A stretch of 64,000 nucleotides of DNA from Pseudomonas sessilinigenes (lineage in GTDB: Bacteria > Pseudomonadota > Gammaproteobacteria > Pseudomonadales > Pseudomonadaceae): positions 1,426,001 through 1,490,000 of the forward strand of contig NZ_CP027706.1 of assembly GCF_003850565.1 (NCBI RefSeq), in the 5' to 3' direction. How positions within the stretch are numbered: position 1 is the stretch's first letter; every line of letters begins with the position of its first letter. Below, piece after piece: positions 42,908 to 53,436 of the stretch. Below the pieces are notes generated by a model. That model saw nothing but the letters and a program-made list of their open reading frames with translations. It made no database searches and had not been told where the DNA came from. A program made the position numbers and the translations under genes.

Positions 42908-44371
42908 TTAGAACAGGTGCAGCGCGGGGGCTTTCTTTTCCGCCGTTTGCTCGTTCTTCGCGGTCTGCTCGCTCCAACCGCCACCTAGGGCCTTGTACAG
43001 GTTGACCTCGCTGGTCAGCTGCGCCAGGCGATCGGTGATCAGCGCTTGTTGAGCACTGAACAGCGAGCGCTGGGCGTCGAGGAAGGTCAGGTTGCTGTCG
43101 ACCCCGATGCGGTAGCGGCGCTCGGCCAGACGGTAGTAGTCCTGGTTGGCGCTGACGAAATCACGCTGGGCCTGCAACTGCTGGTTGTAGGTCTGGCGTG
43201 CGGCCAGGCCATCGGAGACTTCCTGGAAGGCGGTCTGGATGGACTTCTCGTACTGCGCGACGCTGATGTCCTTCTGGATCTTGGAGTAGTCCAGGCTGGC
43301 GCGCAGGCTGCCGGCGTTGAAGATCGGCAGGTTGATCTGCGGCTGGAACAACCAGGTACCCGAGCCGCCCTTGAACAGGCCGGAGAGATCCGGGCTCAGG
43401 CTGCCGGCGTTGGCCGTCAGGCTGATGCGCGGGAAGAATGCCGCGCGGGCCGCGCCGATATTGGCGTTGGCTGCCTTGAGCTTGTACTCGGCCTCGAGGA
43501 TGTCCGGACGGCGTTGTAGCAATTCCGACGGCAGGCCCGCTGGCAGTTCGCTCAGCAGGTCGGCCGACAGCGGTTGCGAGGCTGACAGGTTGGCCGGGAT
43601 CGCAGTGCCCAACAGCAGGGTCAGGCTGTTTTCATCCTGGGCCACCTGGCGGGTGTAGCGGGCCAGTTGCACCCGGGCGTTTTCCACTGAGGTACGCGAC
43701 TGGCTCAGGTCCAGGGCGGAAGCGACGCCGACCTCGTTGCTGCGGGAAGTCAGGCGGTAGCTTTCTTCGTAGGTCGCCAGGGTTTCCTGGGTCAGCTTCA
43801 GCAGTTCCTTGTCGGCCTGCCAGGTGATGTAGGCGTTGGCAACGCTGGCCACCAGGCTGATCTGGGTGCTGCGCCGCGCTTCTTCAGTGGAGAAGTAGTT
43901 CTGCAGCGCTTGCTCGCTCAGGCTGCGCACGCGACCGAACAGGTCCAGCTCGTAGGCACTGATGCCCACGGTAGCCGAGTGCTGGCCGGTGATCCGGTCC
44001 TCACCTGTCCCGTTTACCCGGGCCGGCGTGCGTTGGCGCTGGCCGCTGACGTTGGCGGAAACCGCGGGGAACAGGTCCGCCCGCTGGATCTGGTACTGCG
44101 CCGCATAGGCATCGATGTTCAGCGCCGCGACCTTCAGGTCGCGGTTGTTTTCCAGGGAAACCTGGATCAGCTGCTGCAGCGCCGGGTCATGGAAGAACTG
44201 CCGCCAGCCCTGTTCGGCGGCCGCCACGTTGGCGGCCTCCTTTGGCGAGTAGGCCGGGCCTTGGGGGAATTGCGCCGCCACCGGCGCGTCCGGGCGCTGA
44301 TAATCCGGTATCAGCGAGCAACCACTTAGCGCGATGGCGGTGATTGCCAGGGAGAGTAGCGACTTGCTCAT
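42908..44371 (-). CDS. ttgC: RND efflux outer-membrane channel (TtgC/EmhC/OprM family)
   Basis: A 487-residue outer-membrane factor lipoprotein. The signal ends in lipobox ALSGC ([13 protein letters not shown]), and two TolC-like repeats follow (e.g. [31 protein letters not shown] in the second, quoted in part). It forms the exit duct for the TtgAB pump. Its start overlaps ttgB by 4 nt. The C-terminal tail is rich in lysine and glutamate. Names in other fluorescent pseudomonads include EmhC. Confidence 0.94.
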   Translation of the reverse strand: MSKSLLSLAITAIALSGCSLIPDYQRPDAPVAAQFPQGPAYSPKEAANVAAAEQGWRQFFHDPALQQLIQVSLENNRDLKVAALNIDAYAAQYQIQRADLFPAVSANVSGQRQRTPARVNGTGEDRITGQHSATVGISAYELDLFGRVRSLSEQALQNYFSTEEARRSTQISLVASVANAYITWQADKELLKLTQETLATYEESYRLTSRSNEVGVASALDLSQSRTSVENARVQLARYTRQVAQDENSLTLLLGTAIPANLSASQPLSADLLSELPAGLPSELLQRRPDILEAEYKLKAANANIGAARAAFFPRISLTANAGSLSPDLSGLFKGGSGTWLFQPQINLPIFNAGSLRASLDYSKIQKDISVAQYEKSIQTAFQEVSDGLAARQTYNQQLQAQRDFVSANQDYYRLAERRYRIGVDSNLTFLDAQRSLFSAQQALITDRLAQLTSEVNLYKALGGGWSEQTAKNEQTAEKKAPALHLF

Positions 44372-47300
44372 TGGCCAGCCTCATTAGAATTTTCAGTGGT
44401 TTCTGATTGGTCCGCTTTCCTGCGGCCCATGGACGACACGACGACGAAGAACAGCGGGACCCAGAAGATCGCCAGGATCGTCGCGGTAAGCATACCGCCA
44501 ATTACACCGGTACCGATGGCATGCTGGCTACCGGCACCTGCACCACTGGAGGTGGCCAGGGGCACGACCCCGAGGACGAAGGCCAGGGAGGTCATGATGA
44601 TCGGCCGCAGGCGCATGCGGCAGGCTTCGACCGCGGCATCGATCAGAGAGCGTCCCTGCTCGTGCAGTTCCTTGGCGAACTCGACGATCAGGATGGCGTT
44701 CTTCGCCGCAAGGCCGATGGTCACCAACAGACCTACCTGGAAGTACACGTCGTTGGACAGGCCGCGCAGGCTGGTGGCCATCAGCGCACCGATGATCCCC
44801 AGTGGTACCACGAGCATGACCGCGATCGGAATCGACCAGCTTTCATACAGGGCCGCCAGGCACAGGAACACCATCAACAGGGACAAGGCGTACAGCGCTG
44901 GCGCCTGGGAACCCGAGAGGCGTTCCTCGTAGGACAGGCCGGTCCAGGAGATACCGACACCTGGCGGCAGCTTGGCGGCAATGGCCTCGACCTCGGCCAT
45001 GGCTTCACCGGTGGTGTAGCCAGGAGCCGGGGCCCCGAGGATCTCCATGGCCTCCACACCGTTGTAACGGGCCAGCTTCGGCGAACCGTAGATCCACTCA
45101 CCCTTGGCGAAGGACGAGAACGGCACCATGGTCCCGGCGCTGTTGCGCACGTACCACTTCTTCAGGTCCTCGGGGCTCATGCGCGCACCGGGTTGGCCCT
45201 GGATGTACACCTTCTTCACCCGACCGCGGTCGATGAAGTCGTTGACGTAGCTACTACCCAGGGCGATCGACAGGGTGTTGTTGATATCGCTGAGGGTCAC
45301 GCCCAGGGCGCTGGCGCGCTCGTCGTCGATGGTCAGCTGGTATTGCGGCTCGTCGTTCAGGCCGTTCGGACGGACCTGCGACAGCACCTTGCTCTGGGCT
45401 GCCATGCCGAGGAACTGGTTGCGTGCAGCCATCAGTTTCTCGTGGCCGATACCGGCGCGGTCCTGGAGGAACACGTCGAAACCGGTGGCGTTACCCAACT
45501 CCAGTACCGCAGGCGGGGCGAAGGCAAACACCATCGCGTCGCGGAAACTGAAGAAGTGCATCTGCGCGCGCTGGGCCAGGTTGAACACGCTGTTTTGCGC
45601 AGAGCGCTCGCCCCATGGCTTGAGCATGATGAAGGCCATGCCGGAGCTCTGGCCGCGGCCGGCGAAGTTGAAGCCGTTCACGGTGAACACCGAGGCAACG
45701 GTGTCCTTTTCCTTGTCCAGCAGGTAGGAACGCATTTCGTCGACCACCACCTGGGTCCGCTCGGCACTGGAGCCGGCTGGCGTCTGTACCTGGGCGAACA
45801 GTACGCCCTGGTCTTCTTCCGGCAGGAACGCGGTCGGGATACGGGTGAACAGCCACATCATGCCCACCACGATCAGCAGGTAGGCCAGCAGGTACGGCGC
45901 CTTGTGCCGCAGGATGCTGGCGACGCCGCGCTCGTAGCGTTTTACGCTGTAGTCGAAGGTACGGTTGAACCAGCCGAAGAAGCCGCGCTTCTCGCCATGG
46001 CCTTCAGGGATGGCCTTGAGCATGGTGGCGCACAGGGCTGGGGTGAAGATCAGGGCTACCAGTACCGACAGGGCCATGGCCGAAACCACGGTGATCGAGA
46101 ACTGCTTGTAGATCACGCCGGTGGAGCCGCTGAAGAACGCCATCGGCAGCAATACAGCCGACAGCACCAGGGCGATACCCACCAGGGCGCCCTGGATCTG
46201 GCCCATGGACTTCTTGGTCGCTTCCTTGGGCGACAGGCCTTCCTCCTGCATCACCCGCTCGACGTTCTCCACCACGACGATGGCGTCGTCCACCAGCAAG
46301 CCGATGGCCAGTACCATGCCGAACATGGTCAGGGTGTTGATGCTGAATCCGGCTGCCGCGAGGATGCCGAAGGTACCCAGCAGTACTACCGGAACCGTCA
46401 TGGTGGTGATCACCGTGGCGCGGAAGTTCTGCAGGAACAGGAACATCACCAGGAACACCAGGACGATGGCCTCCACCAGCGTCTCGACCACGCTCTTGAT
46501 CGATTCGGTCACCACCGGGGTGGTGTCGTACGGGAATACCACCTTCATGCCTTGCGGGAAGAAGGGTTCCAGATCGCTGATGGTCTTGCGCAGTGCTTTT
46601 GCGGTATCCAGGGCGTTGGCACCGTTGGCCAGCTTCACCGCCAGGCCGGAAGCCGGATTACCGTTGAACTGGGCGCTGATGGCGTAGTTCTCGCCACCCA
46701 GGGCCACATCTGCAACGTCACCCAGGCGTACCTGCGAACCATCCTTGTTGACCTTCAGCAGGATCGCCTTGAACTGCTCGGCAGTCTGCAGGCGGGTCTT
46801 GCCGATGATGGTGGCGTTCAGTTGCTGGCCAGGCATGGCAGGCAGGCCGCCGAGCTGGCCGGAGGACACTTGCACGTTCTGTGCGGCAACCGCGGTCTTC
46901 ACATCCACCGGGGTCATGTTGAAGTTGTTCAACTTGGCCGGGTCGAGCCAGATACGCATGGCGTACTGGGCACCGAACACCTGGAAGTCACCGACGCCCG
47001 GAGTCCGGGAAATCGGGTCTTGCATGTTCGACACGATGTAGTTCGACAGGTCGTCCTTGGACATGCTGCCGTCCTCGGATACCACGCCGATCACCAGCAG
47101 GAAGTTCTTCACGGCCTTGGTAACGCGGATACCTTGTTGCTGCACTTCCTGGGGCAGCAGCGGGGTGGCCAGGTTCAGCTTGTTCTGTACCTGGACCTGC
47201 GCGGTGTCCGAGTTGGTGCCCTGCTCGAAGGTGGCAGTGATGGTCATGCTGCCGTCGGAGTTACTTTCCGAGGACACATAACGCAGGTTGTCGATACCGT

Positions 47301-47508
47301 TGAGCTGTTGCTCGATCACCTGGACCACGGTGTCCTGCACGGTTTGTGCAGAAGCACCTGGGTAGGTCACGGAGATCGCGATCGATGGTGGTGCGATGCT
47401 CGGGTATTGGTTGATCGGTAGTTTGAGGATCGCTAGAGCCCCGACCAACATGATCACCAGGGCGATTACCCAGGCGAAGATCGGACGGTCGATAAAGAAT
47501 TTCGACAT
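44368..47508 (-). CDS. ttgB: RND multidrug/solvent efflux pump (TtgB/EmhB/MexB family)
   Basis: A 1046-residue HAE1 RND transporter. The N-terminus [20 protein letters not shown] is standard. The proton-relay aspartate pair is in [14 protein letters not shown], and the relay lysine in [16 protein letters not shown]. The large periplasmic loops and twelve helices are of normal length. Such pumps expel antibiotics, phenolics and solvents. It lies 3 nt after ttgA and overlaps ttgC by 4 nt, forming a tight ttgABC operon under TtgR control. Confidence 0.96.
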   Translation of the reverse strand: MSKFFIDRPIFAWVIALVIMLVGALAILKLPINQYPSIAPPSIAISVTYPGASAQTVQDTVVQVIEQQLNGIDNLRYVSSESNSDGSMTITATFEQGTNSDTAQVQVQNKLNLATPLLPQEVQQQGIRVTKAVKNFLLVIGVVSEDGSMSKDDLSNYIVSNMQDPISRTPGVGDFQVFGAQYAMRIWLDPAKLNNFNMTPVDVKTAVAAQNVQVSSGQLGGLPAMPGQQLNATIIGKTRLQTAEQFKAILLKVNKDGSQVRLGDVADVALGGENYAISAQFNGNPASGLAVKLANGANALDTAKALRKTISDLEPFFPQGMKVVFPYDTTPVVTESIKSVVETLVEAIVLVFLVMFLFLQNFRATVITTMTVPVVLLGTFGILAAAGFSINTLTMFGMVLAIGLLVDDAIVVVENVERVMQEEGLSPKEATKKSMGQIQGALVGIALVLSAVLLPMAFFSGSTGVIYKQFSITVVSAMALSVLVALIFTPALCATMLKAIPEGHGEKRGFFGWFNRTFDYSVKRYERGVASILRHKAPYLLAYLLIVVGMMWLFTRIPTAFLPEEDQGVLFAQVQTPAGSSAERTQVVVDEMRSYLLDKEKDTVASVFTVNGFNFAGRGQSSGMAFIMLKPWGERSAQNSVFNLAQRAQMHFFSFRDAMVFAFAPPAVLELGNATGFDVFLQDRAGIGHEKLMAARNQFLGMAAQSKVLSQVRPNGLNDEPQYQLTIDDERASALGVTLSDINNTLSIALGSSYVNDFIDRGRVKKVYIQGQPGARMSPEDLKKWYVRNSAGTMVPFSSFAKGEWIYGSPKLARYNGVEAMEILGAPAPGYTTGEAMAEVEAIAAKLPPGVGISWTGLSYEERLSGSQAPALYALSLLMVFLCLAALYESWSIPIAVMLVVPLGIIGALMATSLRGLSNDVYFQVGLLVTIGLAAKNAILIVEFAKELHEQGRSLIDAAVEACRMRLRPIIMTSLAFVLGVVPLATSSGAGAGSQHAIGTGVIGGMLTATILAIFWVPLFFVVVSSMGRRKADQSETTENSNEAGQ

Positions 47509-47511
47509 GGT

Positions 47512-48669
47512 TTACTCCCCTTTGCCGCCTGCAGTCTTGTCAGTTGCCTGTGCAGGGGCCGGGTTCTTCGCAGGTACGTTGGTGGCTTCGCTGGCCTTGA
47601 CTTCAATGCCCGGCTTGACGAACTGCAGGCCTTCGGTGATCAGGCGGTCGCCGGCCTTCAGGCCGTCTTCAACCAGCCACTGGCTGCCGACGGTGCGGCT
47701 GGCCTTGAGCTGGCGCAGCTCGACCTTGTTGTCGGCACCCACTACCAGCGCGGTAGGGGCACCCTTGAGGTCACGGGTCACGCCTTGCTGTGGCGCCAGG
47801 ATCGCCGCGCTGTTCACCCCGGCTTGCAACTGGGCATGTACGAACATGCCAGGCAACAGGGTGTGTTCCGGGTTCGGGAACACTGCACGCAGGGTCACCG
47901 AGCCGGTGGTCTCGTCCACCGAGACTTCGGAGAACTCCAGCTTGCCGTCGAGCTTGTACTGGCTGCCGTCTTCCAGGGTCAGCTTGACCTTGGCAGCGTT
48001 GTCGCCAACTTTCTGCAGGCGACCGCTTTCCAGCTCGCGCCGCAGCTCCAGCAACTCAACCGAGGACTGGGTGACATCGACGTAGATCGGATCCAACTGC
48101 TGGATCACTGCCATGGCAGTAGCCTGGCCGTTGCTCACCAGGGCGCCCTCGGTCACCGAGGAGCGGCCAATGCGGCCGGTCAGTGGCGACAGCACTTTGG
48201 TATAGCGCAGGTTGATCTGGGCGTTTTGCAGCGAGGCCTCGGACTGCAGGCGGTTGGCCACGGCAGTGTCGTATTCCTGGCGGCTCACGGCCTGTTCACT
48301 GACCAGTTGCTTGTAGCGATCGGAAATCGACTTGGTCGACTGCAGGTTCGCTTCGGCACTTTTCAGCGTGGCTTCATAGATCGATGGATCGATCTGATAA
48401 AGCTGCTGGCCTTCCTTCACATCACCGCCTTCCTTGAACAGGCGCTTGAGAATGATCCCGTTTACCTGTGGACGAACTTCAGCAATACGGAACGCAGTGG
48501 TCCGCCCCGGGAGTTCGGAGGTCAAGGTAAAGGCTTGTGGTTGCAAGGTGACGACGCCGACCTGAGGGGCTTGAGGGGCAGGGGCCGCCTCTTCCTTTTT
48601 ACATCCGCTGAGCAGCGATGCCAGGGCGACGGCAGTGACCAGGGCGGTAACAGCTGGCTTGAATTGCAT
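47512..48669 (-). CDS. ttgA: RND efflux periplasmic adaptor (TtgA/EmhA family)
   Basis: A 385-residue membrane fusion lipoprotein. The start ATG at 48669 (MQFKPAVTALVTAV) gives a clean signal with lipobox LLSGC followed by KKEEAAPAP. Adaptor features are the barrel-sandwich hybrid (LYQIDPSIYEATLKSAEANL) and the later TEGALVSNGQ segment. An upstream in-frame start at 48705 would bury the signal peptide and is rejected. First gene of ttgABC; the TtgR operator lies about 90-130 nt upstream. Confidence 0.95.
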   Translation of the reverse strand: MQFKPAVTALVTAVALASLLSGCKKEEAAPAPQAPQVGVVTLQPQAFTLTSELPGRTTAFRIAEVRPQVNGIILKRLFKEGGDVKEGQQLYQIDPSIYEATLKSAEANLQSTKSISDRYKQLVSEQAVSRQEYDTAVANRLQSEASLQNAQINLRYTKVLSPLTGRIGRSSVTEGALVSNGQATAMAVIQQLDPIYVDVTQSSVELLELRRELESGRLQKVGDNAAKVKLTLEDGSQYKLDGKLEFSEVSVDETTGSVTLRAVFPNPEHTLLPGMFVHAQLQAGVNSAAILAPQQGVTRDLKGAPTALVVGADNKVELRQLKASRTVGSQWLVEDGLKAGDRLITEGLQFVKPGIEVKASEATNVPAKNPAPAQATDKTAGGKGE

Positions 48670-48758
48670 GAAGATCCTCGGGTCAGGCACGCAAGATGCG
48701 CACAAGAAAAGTGGAAGGATAAAAAGAATTGGCTGAGTGGATTAGTAGCTTGCTAATG

Positions 48759-48797
48759 AATATACTTACGTACATGGTTGTTTGTAAATACCTTAGC
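48759..48797. promoter_or_regulatory. TtgR operator in the ttgA-ttgR intergenic region
   Basis: This 39-bp stretch agrees nearly base for base with the known P. putida TtgR operator in reverse orientation. Key pieces are GAATATACTTAC at its left end and CATGGTTGTTTGTAAATAC in the right part. It lies between divergent ttgA and ttgR, so one bound repressor can control both. Confidence 0.88.
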
Positions 48798-48934
48798 GGA
48801 GTACCCATCCGGTTAAAAAAGCTCCCGCTGGTGTTGAATTGTAGGCTGGGTAAACGGCACCCGAGATGTCGTTCCATATTTATTCAGAAGGCCCTCGCGT
48901 ATCGTTGGAGGGACCTGATCGAGGTTTTACTGCC

Positions 48935-49567
48935 ATGGTCCGTCGTACCAAAGAGGAAGCTCAAGAAACCCGTGCCCAGATACTCGAAGCGGCCGAAAAG
49001 GCCTTTTACGAACGTGGCGTGGCGCGTACTACCCTGGCCGATATTGCGACGCTGGCAGGCGTGACGCGCGGGGCGATCTATTGGCACTTCAGTAACAAGG
49101 CCGACCTGGTGCAGGCCATGTTCGACAGCATGCGCGAACCCTTGAGCGAAATGGCGGCCGCCGGTGAAAATGTAGAAGAGTTGGATCCATTGGGTTGGAT
49201 GCGCAAGCTGCTCATTCATCTGTTTCATCAAATAGCCCTGGACCCGAAAACCCGACGCATCAATGAAATTCTGTTTCATAAGTGTGAGTTCACCGATGAA
49301 ATGTGCGACCTGCGTCGTCAGCGCCGTGCGGCCAGCCTGGAGTGCAACCTGCATATCGAACTGGTGCTGAGCAACGCAGTCAATCGCGGCCAGTTGCCGG
49401 AAAACCTCGATACAAGGCGGGCGGCTATCAGCATGCGGGCCTTTATCGATGGCATTCTCTACCAGTGGCTGTTGGCCCCGGACAGTTTTGCCCTGCATAC
49501 CGAAGCGGAGCGCTGGATTGACATTGGACTCGACATGTTGCGCCTGAGTCCGAACCTTCGTCATTAA
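48935..49567 (+). CDS. ttgR: TetR-family repressor TtgR/EmhR of the efflux operon
   Basis: A 210-residue TetR-type repressor. The N-terminal HTH reads [23 protein letters not shown] and the protein begins [21 protein letters not shown] as in TtgR. The ligand-binding part includes [18 protein letters not shown] and ends in [17 protein letters not shown]. In P. putida TtgR is released from DNA by flavonoids, chloramphenicol and other aromatic compounds. ATG at 48935 is preferred over the upstream start at 48866, which lies within regulatory DNA. Divergent from ttgABC. Confidence 0.94.
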   Translation: MVRRTKEEAQETRAQILEAAEKAFYERGVARTTLADIATLAGVTRGAIYWHFSNKADLVQAMFDSMREPLSEMAAAGENVEELDPLGWMRKLLIHLFHQIALDPKTRRINEILFHKCEFTDEMCDLRRQRRAASLECNLHIELVLSNAVNRGQLPENLDTRRAAISMRAFIDGILYQWLLAPDSFALHTEAERWIDIGLDMLRLSPNLRH

Positions 49568-49729
49568 GACAAAATGCGTAATTGAATCTGGTTGTGTCAA
49601 GATTTATGACAAGGGAGTTCACTCTTGCTCTCGCCAGGTCGCGGCGGGGTGCTTTTATATACCGTGCCAGGCATATCTTGATAGATAGCGAGCTACGTAT
49701 TTTGTAGGTAATTTGTTGCGGGTGTGTGA

Positions 49730-50614
49730 ATGAGTGTGAGTCCTTCACCGTTCAACGACACAGAGCAGCCCCTGAAGGGGATTGTCCTGATTTGCCTGGC
49801 CGTCTTGCTTTTTGCCAGCCACGACACCCTGTCCAAGTACCTCTCGGCCTTTTACCCCATCGTCATGGTGGTATGGGCTCGCTATGTGGTGCATACCTTG
49901 CTGATGCTGGTGGTGTTCGTGCCGCGTAGCGGTTTTTCCGCGGTGGTGCGGACCAAGCGTCCCGGCTTGCAGTTTCTCCGGGCCTTGTGCCTGATCGGAA
50001 CCAGCATGCTGTTCACCAATGGCCTGCGCTACATCCCCCTGGCCGAGGCTACCGCCGTCAACTTTCTCGCTCCCTTGCTGGTTACAGCCCTGTCCGTACC
50101 GTTGCTGGGCGAACGGGTCGGCCGTGGCCAATGGCTGGCCGTACTGGCCGGGTTTGTCGGGGTGCTGATCGTGGTGCGTCCCGGTGGCGCCTTGTTCACC
50201 CCGGCGATCCTGCTACCCCTGGGATCGGCTCTGTGCTTCGGTTTCTATCAATTGCTGACCCGCAAGCTCAGTGGCATCGACAGCCCGACCACCAGCAACT
50301 TCCTCACTGGAATCCTCAACAGCCTGATCATGAGCGCACTGCTGCCGTTCTTCTGGAGTACACCGACGTTGCTCCATGGCCTGTTCATGATTGGCCTGGG
50401 CACTTGCGGCATGCTCGGCCACCTGCTGCTGACCCAGGCGTTCCGCCATGCTGCGCCCGCCATGCTGGCTCCCTTCAGTTACGGGCAGATCCTGTTTGCC
50501 GGGATGTACGGCTACCTGATCTTTGGCCATACCCCGGACAACTATGGGCTCGTGGGGATCACGGTGATCTGCCTCAGCGGCCTGGCAGTGGCCTGGACCC
50601 AACGCAAGCGCTGA
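49730..50614 (+). CDS. DMT-superfamily transporter (EamA family)
   Basis: A 294-residue inner-membrane protein with ten predicted helices in two EamA repeats (e.g. ILICLAVLLFASHDTLSKYL-like first helix and the later LGHLLLTQAFRHAAPAMLAPFSYGQIL, shown in part). The conserved PLAEATAVNFLAPLLVTALS motif is typical of metabolite exporters. The substrate is unknown. It is on the same strand as ttgR but 162 AT-rich bases away, so it has its own promoter. A terminator follows. Confidence 0.87.
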   Translation: MSVSPSPFNDTEQPLKGIVLICLAVLLFASHDTLSKYLSAFYPIVMVVWARYVVHTLLMLVVFVPRSGFSAVVRTKRPGLQFLRALCLIGTSMLFTNGLRYIPLAEATAVNFLAPLLVTALSVPLLGERVGRGQWLAVLAGFVGVLIVVRPGGALFTPAILLPLGSALCFGFYQLLTRKLSGIDSPTTSNFLTGILNSLIMSALLPFFWSTPTLLHGLFMIGLGTCGMLGHLLLTQAFRHAAPAMLAPFSYGQILFAGMYGYLIFGHTPDNYGLVGITVICLSGLAVAWTQRKR

Positions 50615-50668
50615 ACCCGAGTCGCTGCCATATGCGGCACCGGGATCGAATGATCGACAGGCAATAAA

Positions 50669-50700
50669 AAGCCCCGGCTCTGGCGAGTCGGGGCTTCTTT
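50669..50700. terminator. Terminator between DMT transporter and xenB
   Basis: A 12-bp stem with one G-T pair (50669-50680 with 50685-50696), GC-rich, followed by CTTT on the plus strand and preceded by AATAAAA, which gives a T-run on the minus strand for xenB. Confidence 0.82.
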
Positions 50701-50711
50701 CTCACGGGGCC

Positions 50712-51761
50712 TTACAGCACCGGGTAGTCGATGTAGCCGACCGGGCCCTTGGCGTAGAAGGTTTCCGGATGCGGCTCGTTCAATGGAGCATCGGCTTTCA
50801 GGCGGGCAGGCAGGTCCGGGTTGGCGATGAAGGGCACGCCGAAGGCCACGGCATCGGCCTTGCCTTCGGCCAGCCAGGCATTGGCGCTGTCCTTGGTGAA
50901 GCGTTCATTGGCGATGTACAGGCCGCTGAAGGCTTCCTTGAGCTGTGGCCCGAGGCTGTCAGAACCTTCCTTCTCGCGAGCACAGATGAAGGCGATGCCA
51001 CGCTTGCCCAGTTCACGGGCGACATAAAGGAAGGTTTGTGCCAGGTCGGCATCGCCCATGTCATGCAGGTCGGCACGTGGCGACAGGTGCACGCCGACGC
51101 GGCCGGCGCCCCAGATCTCGATCATGGCATCGGTGACTTCCAGCAGCAGGCGGGCACGGTTCTCCAGGGAGCCACCGTACTGGTCGGTACGCTGGTTGGT
51201 CGTGCTTTGCAGGAACTGGTCCAGCAGGTAGCCGTTGGCGGCGTGGACTTCCACACCGTCGAAGCCGGCGGCCTTGGCGTTCTCCGCACCGACGCGGTAG
51301 GCCTCGATCACATCGGCGATCTCGGCGGTTTCCAGGGCCCGTGGCGTTGGGAAGTCGGCCAGTGGCCGCACCAGGCTGACATGTCCCTTGGGCTGGATGG
51401 CGCTGGGTGCCACTGGCGCCTCGCCGTCCAGGTAGATCGGATGGGAAATCCGTCCCACATGCCACAGTTGCATGAAGATCTTGCCGCCGGCGCCGTGCAC
51501 TGCCTTGGTCACGTTGGCCCAGCCGCGGACCTGGTCGTTGGACCAGATGCCAGGGGTATCGGGATAGCCGACGCCGATCGGCGTCACCGACGTGGCTTCA
51601 CTGAGAATCAGCCCGGCCGAGGCCCGCTGTACGTAGTACTCGGCCATTAGGGCATTGGGCACCCGGCCGGCATCGGCACGGCAGCGGGTCAGCGGCGCCA
51701 TGATGATGCGGTTGGGCAGTTCGATGTCGCCGAGTTTGAGCGGATCAAAGAGAGTGGTCAT
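50712..51761 (-). CDS. xenB: Old yellow enzyme-type ene-reductase XenB
   Basis: A 349-residue FMN-dependent NADPH reductase, close to xenobiotic reductase B of P. fluorescens. It reduces activated alkenes, quinones and nitro compounds or nitrate esters. FMN and substrate motifs are IMAPLTRCRADAGRVPNALMAEYY, QLWHVGRISHP, and the His/Asn pair region VEVHAANGYLLDQFL. It is last in a three-gene operon after arsR and the MFS gene, and begins 33 nt after the MFS stop. Confidence 0.93.
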   Translation of the reverse strand: MTTLFDPLKLGDIELPNRIIMAPLTRCRADAGRVPNALMAEYYVQRASAGLILSEATSVTPIGVGYPDTPGIWSNDQVRGWANVTKAVHGAGGKIFMQLWHVGRISHPIYLDGEAPVAPSAIQPKGHVSLVRPLADFPTPRALETAEIADVIEAYRVGAENAKAAGFDGVEVHAANGYLLDQFLQSTTNQRTDQYGGSLENRARLLLEVTDAMIEIWGAGRVGVHLSPRADLHDMGDADLAQTFLYVARELGKRGIAFICAREKEGSDSLGPQLKEAFSGLYIANERFTKDSANAWLAEGKADAVAFGVPFIANPDLPARLKADAPLNEPHPETFYAKGPVGYIDYPVL

Positions 51762-51794
51762 GGAATGCAGCCTTCTTTAAAGGAAAGGAACGTT

Positions 51795-52961
51795 TCAGTG
51801 AGTCGCAGGGGCCAGTTCGGCATTGCCGCCCTGGCGGAAAGTGATCAGCGTCACCAGCAGGGCCAGGATCGCTAGCGCTGCGGCTGCCAGCGGCACGCTG
51901 GTGAGTCCGAAACCGTGGGCGATGACGCTGCCGCCGACCCAGGCGCCCAGGGCGTTGCCGATGTTGAAGGCGCCGATGTTCAGGGTCGAAACCAGGTTGG
52001 GCGCGGCCTTGCCGAAGGTCACTACGTTGACCTGCAGGGCCGGGACCGCGGCGAAGGAGGCGGTGGCCCAGAGGAACAGGGTGATCTCCGTGGGGATCAG
52101 CGCGACGCTGGTCCAGGTCAGCACGGTGGAGACCACGGCCATGGCCGCGAACACGCCCACCAGGGTGGCGCCCAGGCGCTTGTCGGCCATCTTGCCGCCG
52201 ATGATGTTGCCCAGGGTCAGGCCCAGGCCGATCAGCAGCAGGGTCCAGGTCACGCCCTTGGGCGATACGCCAGTGACTTCGCCCAGCAGCGGGGCCACGT
52301 AGGTGAACAGGGTGAACATCGAGGCTGCGAACAGTGCGGTCATGCCCAGGGACAGCCAGATCCCGGCACCCTTGAGGGCCGCCAGTTCCGCACGCATGTC
52401 GAGTTTCTCCTCGTCGCGCTTGGCTGGCAGGAACCGCAGCAGGCCAATCAACGCTACCACGCCGATCACCGTCACCGCCCAGAAGGTCGAGCGCCAGCCG
52501 GCTTCCTGGCCCAGCGCAGTTCCCAGGGGGACGCCGAGCACGTTGGCCAGCGTCAGGCCGGTGAACATCAGGGCCACGGCCGAGGCGCGCTTGTTGGCCG
52601 GCACCAGGCCGGCTGCCACCACTGAACCGATACCGAAGAAGGCTCCGTGGCACAGCGCCGTAATCACCCGTGCGAACATCAGCACGTTGTAATCACTGGC
52701 CAGTGCACACAGCAGGTTACCGATAATGAATATCCCCATCAGGGTCACCAGGGCGGCCTTGCGTGGCAGCCGGGCGGTGGCCAGGGCCATGAATGGCGCG
52801 CCGATGGCCACGCCCAGGGCGTAGCCGGTCACCAGCCAGCCTGCGCCGGGAATCGACACCCCGAGGTCCGCCGCCACATCGGGCAGCAAGCCCATGATGA
52901 CGAACTCGGTGGTGCCGATGGCGAAGGCACTCAAGGCCAGGATGAGAAGCGAAAGGGGCAT
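51795..52961 (-). CDS. MFS efflux transporter (AraJ/YdhP-like, DHA1 family)
   Basis: A 388-residue twelve-helix carrier. The N-terminus ALSAFAIGTTEFVIMGLLPDVAADLGVS is diagnostic of the sugar/drug-efflux DHA1 group, and loop 2-3 contains TARLPRKAALVT. The gene sits between arsR (18 nt upstream) and xenB (33 nt downstream) on the same strand, so it likely exports the electrophile or product dealt with by XenB. The actual substrate is unknown. Confidence 0.88.
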   Translation of the reverse strand: MPLSLLILALSAFAIGTTEFVIMGLLPDVAADLGVSIPGAGWLVTGYALGVAIGAPFMALATARLPRKAALVTLMGIFIIGNLLCALASDYNVLMFARVITALCHGAFFGIGSVVAAGLVPANKRASAVALMFTGLTLANVLGVPLGTALGQEAGWRSTFWAVTVIGVVALIGLLRFLPAKRDEEKLDMRAELAALKGAGIWLSLGMTALFAASMFTLFTYVAPLLGEVTGVSPKGVTWTLLLIGLGLTLGNIIGGKMADKRLGATLVGVFAAMAVVSTVLTWTSVALIPTEITLFLWATASFAAVPALQVNVVTFGKAAPNLVSTLNIGAFNIGNALGAWVGGSVIAHGFGLTSVPLAAAALAILALLVTLITFRQGGNAELAPATH

Positions 52962-52979
52962 TATCGGGTCCTTGTCAGA

Positions 52980-53282
52980 TCAGAGCTGTTGGCTCATTTG
53001 CGTGAGGAACTGCTGGATGGTGTCCTCGTTGCGTTTAAAAAAATGCCATTGGCCGACTTTGCGGCTGGTGACCAGGCCGGCGCGCTGCAAGGTGGCCAGG
53101 TGGGCCGATACGGTCGACTGCGACAGGCCGCAGCGTTGATCGATCTGCCCGGCGCAGACACCGTGCTCGTTGCTGTGGGCCTGGTCGGGGAATTCGACTG
53201 TCGGGTCTTTCAGCCAGTGCAGGATTTCCCTGCGAACCGGGTGCGCCAGGGCTTTTATTATTTCGTCGAGGTCGATGGACAT
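52980..53282 (-). CDS. ArsR-family repressor of the MFS-xenB operon
   Basis: A 100-residue winged-helix regulator. The core LAHPVRREILHWLKDP and recognition helix GLSQSTVSAHLATLQRAGLVTSRKVGQWHFF are typical. Two cysteines (HGVCAGQ and QRCGLSQ) lie just before the recognition helix. They are not the metal-site CxCxxC, so redox or electrophile sensing is possible. It is first in the operon with the MFS carrier and xenB. Inverted repeats upstream (53312-53395) are candidate operators. Confidence 0.9.
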   Translation of the reverse strand: MSIDLDEIIKALAHPVRREILHWLKDPTVEFPDQAHSNEHGVCAGQIDQRCGLSQSTVSAHLATLQRAGLVTSRKVGQWHFFKRNEDTIQQFLTQMSQQL

Positions 53283-53323
53283 GGCGTTGCTCGCTTTTCC
53301 ATGAAACGTTGTATCGCGATGAG

Positions 53324-53347
53324 GCGAAATTTAAATCGTTATTTCGC
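53324..53347. promoter_or_regulatory. Inverted repeat, candidate ArsR operator
   Basis: GCGAAAT and ATTTCGC are separated by 10 nt, 42 nt upstream of arsR. Flanking TATCGCGA (53312-53319) and TCGCGATA (53344-53351) form a second nested pair. The region also separates arsR from divergent acpH. Confidence 0.5.
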
Positions 53348-53395
53348 GATATACCAATATGATTTTGATCTTACTTAAGCATTTATCGGTATATC
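53348..53395. promoter_or_regulatory. Long-spaced inverted repeat in the arsR-acpH gap
   Basis: GATATACC (53348-53355) and GGTATATC (53388-53395) are perfect complements 32 nt apart in an AT-rich stretch. With the repeat at 53324-53347 they suggest several binding sites for one regulator. Confidence 0.4.
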
Positions 53396-53436
53396 GGGTT
53401 ATAACGATATGGTGGGCGCGGTGCTAAGCTGCGCAA

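Noticed and set aside
44407..47421. 1004-codon open frame opposite ttgB
   Set aside because: It is an antisense shadow caused by GC-rich codon bias; ttgB shows full RND motifs and the opposite product has none.
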